Assembly: GCF_013602415.1 (NCBI RefSeq)
Contig: NZ_WPAG02000002.1
Location: forward strand, 4,777,480 to 4,841,479
DNA length: 64,000 nucleotides
Source of the DNA: Rhodococcus sp. B50
GTDB lineage: Bacteria > Actinomycetota > Actinomycetes > Mycobacteriales > Mycobacteriaceae
Direction of reading: 5' to 3'
The notes below the pieces were generated by a model. That model made no database searches. It was given only the letters and a program-made list of their open reading frames with translations, and was not told the DNA's origin. The position numbers and the translations under genes were made by a program. This document shows, one piece after another, positions 36,792-43,512 of the stretch (positions are counted from its first letter, which is position 1; every line of letters begins with the position of its first letter).

Positions 36792-38804
36792 ATGGCCACC
36801 AACGCCGTACTCGACTTCATCCTCAGCCTGTTCCGTGACGAGAACGAACTCGCCCGGTACTGCAGCAATCCCGCCGCCGTCCTCGCCGAAGCGGGACTGG
36901 ACGACGTGTGCCACGCCGACATCGTCGCCGTCGCTCCACTGGTCGCCGACAGCGGTCTGTTCGCCGGAACCGCGGCGGAACTGACCGCAGCGCTGAACGG
37001 CGCGGCGAACGTCGGAGCGTCGATCGCCGGTACCGCCGCAGCGGGCTTGGGCGGGGCAGCGGGCCTGGGTGGAGCAGTGGGCCTCGGGGGTGCCGCCGGC
37101 CTGGGACTCGGTGTCGGCGCAGGACTCGGCGGGGGACTGGGTCTCGGCGGTGGCCTCGGTCTCGGTGGGGGTCTGGATATCGGCGGGGCCGTCGGAGCGC
37201 AGACGGGGATCGTCGCCGATCTCGGTGCACAACTCGGCGCAGCGCTCGAAGCCGGTGGCGAGCTCGGCGCTTCCCTGGGTGCGGCGCTCGGTGGTGCACT
37301 CGGCGCGGGCCTCGAACTCGGTGGAGCCCTCGACGTCGGGGGTGCTGTGGCCGGTGCTCTCGAAGGCGGACTCGGCCTCGGTGTCGGCGCCGCTGCCGAT
37401 CTCGCCGCCGCGATCGATGCGGCCGTCGAGGCTTCGGGTGGGCTCGGCGCCGACCTCGCGACCACCCTCGAAGGAGCCCTGGGTATCGGAGGCACGCTCG
37501 GTGTCGACATCGGGCTCGCCCTCGGCGGACTGCTGGAATCGGCCGTCGAAGCCGGCGGCGCATTCTCGACCGAGCTGAATCTGGCTCTCGAAAGCGGCGC
37601 CGAACTCGGCGCTGCGCTCGGCACGAGCCTCGGCGGTGTACTCGGTGTGGGGACGGAACTGACCGGCGCGCTCGGCACGAGCCTCGGCGGTGTCCTCGGC
37701 GGGGTGGCCGATCTCGGTGCCGGACTGGGAACCGACCTTTCCGCCGGTCTCGACGCCGGCGTGGGCGCGACCCTCGGTCTCGGTGCCTCCCTCTCGGCCC
37801 TGCTCGGAGCGGGCGGCGGAGCTGCGGCCGATCTCGGCGCCGCGCTGGGGACCGTCATCGAGAGCAGCGCGCAGGGCGGTCTGCTCGGCGGCGTCGACCT
37901 CGACGCGGTGCTCGCGGGTGGCGGCGAGATCGATGCGGATGCCGGGGCGGGCATCGAACTCGGCACGCTGGTCGGTGGGGTGCTCGGCGGCGCGCTCGGT
38001 CTCGAGACCACCGCGACCACCGAACTGTCGTCGGCCTTGAACATCGCCATCGGTTCGGCCGCGGGCGTCGGTACGACCGTCGATTCGACCGTGCAGGTGG
38101 GGACGAGCCTCGGATCGGATCTGTCCTCCGTCCTCGGCTCGACCTTCGCGACCGGCGGTTCGGCCGGCGCCGAGCTCGGCCTGCAACTCGGCAGCGCACT
38201 CGACACGGCCGCGGGGTCGGTGTCCCTCGACGCGGGTGCCGATCTCGGCACGCAGCTCGCTACGACGATCGGTGGCAGCCTCGGCGCAGGCGCCGAAGCC
38301 ACCGGTCAGCTCGGGTATGCCCTCGACGGCGCACTGGACGCGGCAGCGGAACTCGGGGCCGGGGCGAACCTGGGAGCGGATCTCGGCGCGGCGATCGACT
38401 CGGGAATCGGGGCGGCCGGTGGGCTGGGTACGTCGGTCGACCTCGGTGCCGCGACCGACTTCGAGAGCGCGTTGGATCTGGGGACAGCGGCCGACCTGGG
38501 CGCAGCAGCAGATCTCGGTGTCGCCGGCGGCCTGGAGAGCGCGGCCGACCTGGGTGCGGAACTCTCGACACAGGTCGGGACGGCCCTGTCGGGGCAGGTC
38601 GATACAGCTCTGTCCGGCGGTGCGGAGGGCTGGGCGTCGGTCGGCGAGGACGTCTTCGGATCCGCATCGGGCGAGGCAGGCCTGTTCGGCGAGGGCAGCC
38701 TCACCGCGACCTCCGGTCTCGGCGGCGGCCTGTTCGCCGGTGCCGGTGGCGACTCGTCGCTCGGCGCCACCGACTCCACCGACGTCGACGAACTGCTGCC
38801 CTGA
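36792..38804 (+). CDS. iniB: IniB-like Gly/Ala-rich protein
   Basis: 670 residues; the mycobacterial protein is about 479. Residues 1-50 (MATNAVLDFILSLFRDENEL...) match the conserved IniB N-terminal domain. The rest is a long low-complexity Gly/Ala/Leu region with repeating LGxxLG and GAxLG units and regularly placed Asp/Glu. There is no signal peptide. In mycobacteria iniBAC is induced by cell-wall inhibitors such as isoniazid and ethambutol; the biochemical role of IniB is unknown. It starts after GGAGACACGCG and is separated from iniA by a strong hairpin. The extra length is all in the repeat region, which could expand or contract by slippage. Confidence 0.85.
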   Translation: MATNAVLDFILSLFRDENELARYCSNPAAVLAEAGLDDVCHADIVAVAPLVADSGLFAGTAAELTAALNGAANVGASIAGTAAAGLGGAAGLGGAVGLGGAAGLGLGVGAGLGGGLGLGGGLGLGGGLDIGGAVGAQTGIVADLGAQLGAALEAGGELGASLGAALGGALGAGLELGGALDVGGAVAGALEGGLGLGVGAAADLAAAIDAAVEASGGLGADLATTLEGALGIGGTLGVDIGLALGGLLESAVEAGGAFSTELNLALESGAELGAALGTSLGGVLGVGTELTGALGTSLGGVLGGVADLGAGLGTDLSAGLDAGVGATLGLGASLSALLGAGGGAAADLGAALGTVIESSAQGGLLGGVDLDAVLAGGGEIDADAGAGIELGTLVGGVLGGALGLETTATTELSSALNIAIGSAAGVGTTVDSTVQVGTSLGSDLSSVLGSTFATGGSAGAELGLQLGSALDTAAGSVSLDAGADLGTQLATTIGGSLGAGAEATGQLGYALDGALDAAAELGAGANLGADLGAAIDSGIGAAGGLGTSVDLGAATDFESALDLGTAADLGAAADLGVAGGLESAADLGAELSTQVGTALSGQVDTALSGGAEGWASVGEDVFGSASGEAGLFGEGSLTATSGLGGGLFAGAGGDSSLGATDSTDVDELLP

Positions 38805-38812
38805 CCCGCAGC

Positions 38813-38850
38813 GGTGCGGGCTCCGGGACATAATGTCCGGAGCCCGCACC
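38813..38850 (+). terminator. Intercistronic hairpin between iniB and iniA
   Basis: Arms 38813-38830 and 38834-38850 (GGTGCGGGCTCCGG.../...CCGGAGCCCGCACC) pair over 17 bases with one bulged G and a three-base loop TAA. There is no T-run. It is more likely a processing or stabilising stem, or a partial terminator that sets the iniB to iniA ratio. Confidence 0.7.
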
Positions 38851-38875
38851 GACGGAAGGCGAGTCGACGCAGCCC

Positions 38876-40693
38876 ATGCAGCATTCACCGGATACGCAGC
38901 GTTCATCCGATCCCTCGAGACGCCGAGCGCTCCTCGACCTGATCGACTCCGCGATCGAGCGCTCCTGCAGCGCCGGACGCAACGATCTCACCGACAGGCT
39001 CACGGCCGCCCGCACGAAGGTCTCCGACCCGCGACTGCGGGTGGTCGTCGTCGGGGGACTGAACCAGGGCAAGAGCCGCTTCGTGAACGCACTGCTCGGC
39101 GTCGAGGTGTGTTCCGTCGGCGACGACGAGACCACCGCGGTCTCCACGCTCGTGCAGCACGGACACGAACCGTCCGCCGAACTCGTCCCGTCGGGCTCGG
39201 CCCCGCGCATCCCTGTTCCCTTCGACGACCTGCAGCAGGTCGCGCCGAGCAGCGCCGGTCGGGACATCGAACGGCTCGAGGTGAGTGTGCCGAGTCCGCT
39301 GCTCGCCGACGGACTCGTGTTCGTCGACACCCCGGGCGTGGGCGGACACGGAAATCCGCACACCGCAGCCACATTGACTCTGCTCGCCACAGCGGACGCG
39401 GTCTTCGTCGTGTCGGACGCGAGCCAGGAGTTCACCGCACCGGAGATGTCGTTCCTGCGGCAGGTGCAGACGCTGTGCCCGGCCTCGGCGGTGCTCGTCA
39501 CCAAGACCGACGTCTATCCGCACTGGCGTGCGATCGTCGACGCCGACCGTGAACACCTGCAGCGAGCCGGGCTCGACCTGCCGCTGCTGCCCGTCTCGTC
39601 CCTGCTGCGCGAATACGCTCTGCGCACCGAAGACGCCTCGCTGCAGCAGGAATCCGGCTTCGACGCGATCTACGACTTCCTGCGCGAACAGGTGGTCGCG
39701 CGGAACGCCGATTCGGCGCGACTGTCGGTCGCACACGATGTGAAGACCGTCGTCGACCATCTCGCGCTCGGGTGCGAGAGCGAACTCGCGGCTCTGCGCG
39801 ATCCCGAATCCGGCAGTGCCGCGATCGAGGACCTGAACCGGGCGCGCGCCGCGACCGAAGCGTTGCGCACGCGGGCGGCGCGGTGGCAGATCACGTTGTC
39901 GGACGGCATCGCCGACCTCGCGGCCGACATCGACCACGACCTGCGCGACCGGCTGCGCACGGTCACCCGCGACGCCGAAGCGTCCGTGGACGAATGCGAT
40001 CCCGGCAAGGAATGGCCGCGCCTCGGGCAGTGGCTGGCCGAGCAGGTCGCCGAATCCGTCGGCGACAACTTCGTGTGGGCGCACGAACGCGCCGAGACGC
40101 TCGCAGGCAAGGTCGCCGAGCACTTCGCGCTCGACGACGCCTCCTTGCCGTCGTTGCATCTCGAAGACCTGTCGAGACTGCTCGAACCCGTCGAGAACCT
40201 GTCCGATCTCGAATCCGGCCGGATCGGGATCGGTCAGAAGGTGCTCGTCGGCATGAAGGGCTCCTACGGTGGCGTGCTCATGTTCGGTCTCGTCACCACC
40301 CTGATGGGCATGGCCCTCGTGAACCCGATCTCGGTGGGAGCCGGAGTCGTGCTGGGCACCAAGGCATACCGAGACGACAAGCAGGTACGGCTCACCAAGC
40401 GTCGCGCCGACGCGAAGAACGCGATCCGCAAGTTCACCGACGACGTGAGCTTCCAGGTGGGCAAGGAATCGAAGGACCGGCTGCGTCTCATCCAGCGTCA
40501 GCTCCGCGATCATTTCACCGAGATCGCCGAACAGACACTGCGTTCGCTCGACGAGTCGCTCGACGCGGCGCGGCAGGCCGCGACGGTGCAGGAGCAGGAA
40601 CGCCGACGTCGGATCGGTGAACTCGACACGCAGGTCGCGGAACTGGGCCGATTGCGCACCCGCGCGGCGGAGCTCGCGGGAGTGCAGGCGTGA
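38876..40693 (+). CDS. iniA: IniA-like bacterial dynamin GTPase
   Basis: 605 residues. GTPase motifs: P-loop GGLNQGKSRF (60-69), switch threonine region (DDETTAVST), DTPG (151-154), TKTD (209-212). A helical dynamin-like middle follows, then a hydrophobic hairpin (GVLMFGLVTTLMGMALV..., about 462-490) that should dip into the membrane, then a coiled-coil C-terminal region rich in RLRLIQRQL. IniA of mycobacteria is a dynamin-like protein able to remodel membranes and is needed for isoniazid/ethambutol tolerance. It overlaps iniC by four bases (GTGA), so the two products are probably made together and may hetero-oligomerise. Confidence 0.9.
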   Translation: MQHSPDTQRSSDPSRRRALLDLIDSAIERSCSAGRNDLTDRLTAARTKVSDPRLRVVVVGGLNQGKSRFVNALLGVEVCSVGDDETTAVSTLVQHGHEPSAELVPSGSAPRIPVPFDDLQQVAPSSAGRDIERLEVSVPSPLLADGLVFVDTPGVGGHGNPHTAATLTLLATADAVFVVSDASQEFTAPEMSFLRQVQTLCPASAVLVTKTDVYPHWRAIVDADREHLQRAGLDLPLLPVSSLLREYALRTEDASLQQESGFDAIYDFLREQVVARNADSARLSVAHDVKTVVDHLALGCESELAALRDPESGSAAIEDLNRARAATEALRTRAARWQITLSDGIADLAADIDHDLRDRLRTVTRDAEASVDECDPGKEWPRLGQWLAEQVAESVGDNFVWAHERAETLAGKVAEHFALDDASLPSLHLEDLSRLLEPVENLSDLESGRIGIGQKVLVGMKGSYGGVLMFGLVTTLMGMALVNPISVGAGVVLGTKAYRDDKQVRLTKRRADAKNAIRKFTDDVSFQVGKESKDRLRLIQRQLRDHFTEIAEQTLRSLDESLDAARQAATVQEQERRRRIGELDTQVAELGRLRTRAAELAGVQA

Positions 40694-42144
40694 CCCCGGC
40701 TCTCACGCGCGCCCGCGATCTGCTCGACCGGGCCCGCGCGTCGTACGGCGGGAACCCGGCTGTCGCAGACCGGCTCGACGAGTGTGCCGCGCGACTCGAC
40801 CAGCCGCTGCGGGTCGCGCTCGCCGGATCCCTCAAGGCCGGCAAGTCGACCCTGCTCAACGCACTCGTGGGACAGGACATCGCGCCCACCGACGCGACGG
40901 AATGCACGCGCGTCGTCACCTGGTACCGCAACGGGCCCGTACCGTCGGTGAACGCCTGGTACGACGGGGATCGTCACATGCCGGTGCCCGTGCACCGCCC
41001 CGACGGGAGGCTGACCTTCGACCTCGGCGACCTCACCGCCGACCGCGTCGATTTCATCGACGTCGAATGGCCGGCCAGTGCCTTGGCCCAGACCACCATC
41101 ATCGACACACCGGGCACGTCGTCGCTGTCGCAGGACGTGTCGGCGCGGACCCTCGCGCTGCTCACTCCGGAGGAATCGGCCTCCGGTGCCGACGCTGTCG
41201 TCTACCTGATGCGTTCGCTCGGCGCCGCCGACGTCGAGTTCCTCGAACGGATCGGCCGGCACGTCGGCGGGGGGTCGGGTCCGCTCGGCATCGTCGGGGT
41301 GGTGTCGCGTGCCGACGAGGTCGGTGCCGGTCGCGCCGACGCGATGATGTCGGCGAAGCAGGTCGCGGTGAGATTCACCGATGAACTCGAACGCACCGGA
41401 CTGTGCCAGGCCGTCGTGCCGGTCGCCGGATTGCTCGCGCTCGCCGCACGGACGCTGCGGCAGAACGAGTTCGCGGCGTTCGAAGCGCTCGCGCAGGTGC
41501 CGGCGGAACAACTGCAGGTCGCGATGTTGTCGGCCGACCGCTTCGCGCGACCGGACGTCGACCTGCCCGTCGATCCCGGGATGCGCGCGCGTCTGGTCGA
41601 CCGGTTCGGTCTGTTCGGCATCCGCACGGCGGTTCTGCTCGTGCAGCTCGGGGCGCGCGATTCGCCTTCTCTCGCCGCCGAACTCGTCGCGCGCAGTGGG
41701 CTCGACGAGCTGCGTCAGGTGATCGACGTGCAGTTCGGTCAGCGTGCCGATCAGCTCAAGACCCACTCGGCGCTGCTGGCACTGGAACGGGTGCTGGACG
41801 CGTGTGGCGACCGCGACCTGCTGGGAGCGGTGCGACGAGAACTGGCCGACGACCACGGCTTCGCCGAGCTCCGCCTGCTGGGCAGGTTGCGGTCGTCGTC
41901 GATGTCGTTGCCCGACGAGGAGGTTCTCGCGTTGCAGCGCATGGTCGGTGGATTCGGGATCGGCGCCACCCGTCGCCTCGGTCTCGTCGACGATGCCTCG
42001 CCCGCCGAGATCCGCGCGGCGGCCGTGGATGCTGTGCGGCACTGGCGGTCGCGGGCCGAACACCCGCTCCTCGATCCGTTCACCACCCGCGCGGCTACGG
42101 TGGCGGCGCGAAGCGCGGAAGGGCTGGTCGCGGGGGTGAGTTGA
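40690..42144 (+). CDS. iniC: IniC-like bacterial dynamin GTPase
   Basis: 484 residues from GTG 40690, overlapping the iniA stop. P-loop AGSLKAGKST (45-54), ATECT switch, IIDTPGTSS (137-145), SRADEVG as the base-recognition motif. Shorter than IniA and without an obvious membrane hairpin, as in mycobacteria, where it is the third product of iniBAC. Probably the partner GTPase of IniA at the inner membrane. A perfect 14-base inverted repeat follows. Confidence 0.88.
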   Translation: MTPALTRARDLLDRARASYGGNPAVADRLDECAARLDQPLRVALAGSLKAGKSTLLNALVGQDIAPTDATECTRVVTWYRNGPVPSVNAWYDGDRHMPVPVHRPDGRLTFDLGDLTADRVDFIDVEWPASALAQTTIIDTPGTSSLSQDVSARTLALLTPEESASGADAVVYLMRSLGAADVEFLERIGRHVGGGSGPLGIVGVVSRADEVGAGRADAMMSAKQVAVRFTDELERTGLCQAVVPVAGLLALAARTLRQNEFAAFEALAQVPAEQLQVAMLSADRFARPDVDLPVDPGMRARLVDRFGLFGIRTAVLLVQLGARDSPSLAAELVARSGLDELRQVIDVQFGQRADQLKTHSALLALERVLDACGDRDLLGAVRRELADDHGFAELRLLGRLRSSSMSLPDEEVLALQRMVGGFGIGATRRLGLVDDASPAEIRAAAVDAVRHWRSRAEHPLLDPFTTRAATVAARSAEGLVAGVS

Positions 42145-42161
42145 GAGGTCTGCGCGTGGCG

Positions 42162-42200
42162 CGGACACATACACCAGCTCCGTAACGGTGTATGTGTCCG
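42162..42200. repeat. Palindromic repeat, copy 1, upstream of AbiEi/DUF559 gene 2
   Basis: Arms CGGACACATACACC (42162-42175) and GGTGTATGTGTCCG (42187-42200) are perfect over 14 bases with an 11-base loop. It probably terminates iniC transcripts, though there is no T-run. A related copy with the same loop length lies at 43235-43271 on the other side of the gene. Confidence 0.8.
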
Positions 42201-42218
42201 TTACGTCAGCGAGCCCGC

Positions 42219-42247
42219 TTATCCACAGACTGCCGATTGCTCCACAG
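42219..42247 (+). promoter_or_regulatory. Paired TCCACAG motif upstream of AbiEi/DUF559 gene 2
   Basis: TTATCCACA (42219-42227) contains the first TCCACAG at 42222; the second is at 42241, 19 bases on, followed by ATCCG and 69 bases before ATG 42310. Same spacings as upstream of the 22055 gene. It matches a DnaA-box consensus, but the shared spacing points to a gene-specific element. Confidence 0.65.
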
Positions 42248-42309
42248 ATCCGGGTACCAGGTGCACGGAAGCGCGGATCCGGTCCCACCGGCGGGTGAGG
42301 CTGCCGGCC

Positions 42310-43221
42310 ATGAACGAACCGACACTTCTCTTCCGATCCGACCTGCTGGCGTCCGGAACCACCGCCGACGAGATTCGGCACGCACTGCGGGCCGGAAGGT
42401 TACGACTTGTCACCAGAGGCGTCTACATCGACGGCACGCTCGAACTCGATCCGATCGAGCACCACCGAGTCCGCGCGCGAGCGATTCACGGGGCGGAGAC
42501 GGGTGCGGCGGTGATCAGTCACGTCTCCGCTGCCGTGATGCACGGCTTCGATCTCTGGGACGTCGATCTCTCTCGCGTCCACATCAGTCGCGAGTGGGCG
42601 TCGGGGGGACGCAGAACGGGGAGTCTGCACCTCCACACGACGTCCTTTCGCTCCGACGAGGTCTGTCGTATCGCGGACGTGTCGGTGACGTCCGTCGCGC
42701 GGACCGTCGTCGATCTTGCACGAACGTTGCCTCCTGATCAGGCCGTGGCGTCAGGTGACTCGGCGCTTCGGATGTACCCCGAGGCGGCGGCATCGATCCC
42801 TGATGCGCTGGCATCTGCGTGCAACCGGAACGGGATCGCAGCAGCACGTCGTATCGCGCAGTTCCTCGACGGACGCAGTGAGAGCGTGGGAGAGTCGCTC
42901 AGCCGCCTGCGGATCAGTACTGCAGGGTTACCGGCCCCGGTGCTGCAGTACGAGTTGCGGACTGCGTCGGGTGCCTTCGTCGCTCGTCCCGACTTCTACT
43001 GGAAGGGCGCCGGGGTGGTGGGGGAGTTCGACGGTAGAGGGAAGTACGGCTTCGGGGAGCCGGGTGTGACGGCAGAAACGGTTCACCGGGAAAAGCTTCG
43101 AGAGGATGCGATCCGGACGTTGGGTCTCGAGGTGGTGCGGTGGACATGGCGGGATCTGTTCCACTTCGAGGCTGTGCGTGACCGTCTCGTTGCGGCGGCC
43201 ACCCGTGCCCGTCGGCGATAG
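42310..43221 (+). CDS. AbiEi-like N-terminal domain fused to DUF559 (PD-(D/E)XK-like) domain, copy 2
   Basis: 303 residues from ATG 42310; GTG 42295 is an alternative. Paralogue of the 22055 product: DLLASGTTADEIRHALRAGRLRLVTRGVY aligns with its N-terminal winged helix; SHVSAAVMHGFDLWDVDLSRVH aligns in the middle; the C-terminal part (RPDFYWKGAGVVGEFDGRGKYG...EKLREDAIRTLGLEVVRWTW) keeps the same acidic and EK positions. No partner toxin is adjacent. Similar fusions are often annotated as type IV antitoxin-like, but a nuclease role for the C-terminal domain is equally possible. It is inserted between iniC and dnaK and flanked by two related palindromes, which may hint at past movement as a unit. 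Confidence 0.78.
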   Translation: MNEPTLLFRSDLLASGTTADEIRHALRAGRLRLVTRGVYIDGTLELDPIEHHRVRARAIHGAETGAAVISHVSAAVMHGFDLWDVDLSRVHISREWASGGRRTGSLHLHTTSFRSDEVCRIADVSVTSVARTVVDLARTLPPDQAVASGDSALRMYPEAAASIPDALASACNRNGIAAARRIAQFLDGRSESVGESLSRLRISTAGLPAPVLQYELRTASGAFVARPDFYWKGAGVVGEFDGRGKYGFGEPGVTAETVHREKLREDAIRTLGLEVVRWTWRDLFHFEAVRDRLVAAATRARRR

Positions 43222-43234
43222 TTGCCAACGCAGG

Positions 43235-43271
43235 AGACATCTACACCACTTCCGAGCCGGTGTATCTGTCC
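43235..43271. repeat. Palindromic repeat, copy 2, downstream of AbiEi/DUF559 gene 2
   Basis: Left arm AGACATCTACACC (43235-43247), 11-base loop, right arm GGTGTATCTGTCC (43259-43271). The right arm differs from copy 1 by one base, the left by three, and the loop length is identical. It lies just beyond the gene's stop codon and before the dnaK promoter region. Confidence 0.72.
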
Positions 43272-43358
43272 GCGGATCGAGCAAATGCGGCCGCTTGAAG
43301 TGATGTGCATCACTGCCGGAACAAATCCCCACGACCTGCCGTTGGACGGGTCAGACAA

Positions 43359-43379
43359 CTTGAGCGCAACAGGCTCAAC
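43359..43379. promoter_or_regulatory. HAIR-type HspR operator 1 (dnaK)
   Basis: TTGAGC (43360-43365), seven bases GCAACAG, GCTCAA (43373-43378): close to the HspR consensus CTTGAGT-N7-ACTCAAG. About 135-150 bases before the dnaK start. Confidence 0.8.
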
Positions 43380-43412
43380 TTCACTTGACGACGAGAGTCG
43401 CTCGGGTGCAGG

Positions 43413-43452
43413 CTTGAGTCGACCGCGCTCACCTGAGTCGAACAGGCTCAGG
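43413..43452. promoter_or_regulatory. HAIR-type HspR operators 2 and 3 (dnaK)
   Basis: CTTGAGT (43413-43419) has a good left half and a weaker right half seven bases on. CCTGAGT (43432-43438), CGAACAG, GCTCAGG (43446-43452) forms a further N7-spaced inverted repeat. Together with site 1 they tile the 291-base dnaK upstream region. Confidence 0.7.
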
Positions 43453-43512
43453 TCGGGCATGGAACGTTTTCGCGGTGCACATGCGCCGCGGCAGGAACAT
43501 TGGAGGAAAATT

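Noticed and set aside
36908..38833. Plus-strand frame of about 640 codons within iniB
   Set aside because: Arg-rich out-of-frame reading of the Gly-rich repeat; the iniB frame has the conserved N-terminal domain and ribosome-binding site.
42219..42227. TTATCCACA as a DnaA box or origin signal
   Set aside because: No dnaA, dnaN or box cluster is near, and the same motif with the same spacing precedes the paralogous gene at 22055, so a gene-linked element is more likely.
43222..43512. N-terminal extension of DnaK from 43222
   Set aside because: DnaK normally starts at MARAVGIDLG; the extension would cover the HAIR operators and palindrome, and a strong ribosome-binding site precedes 43513.
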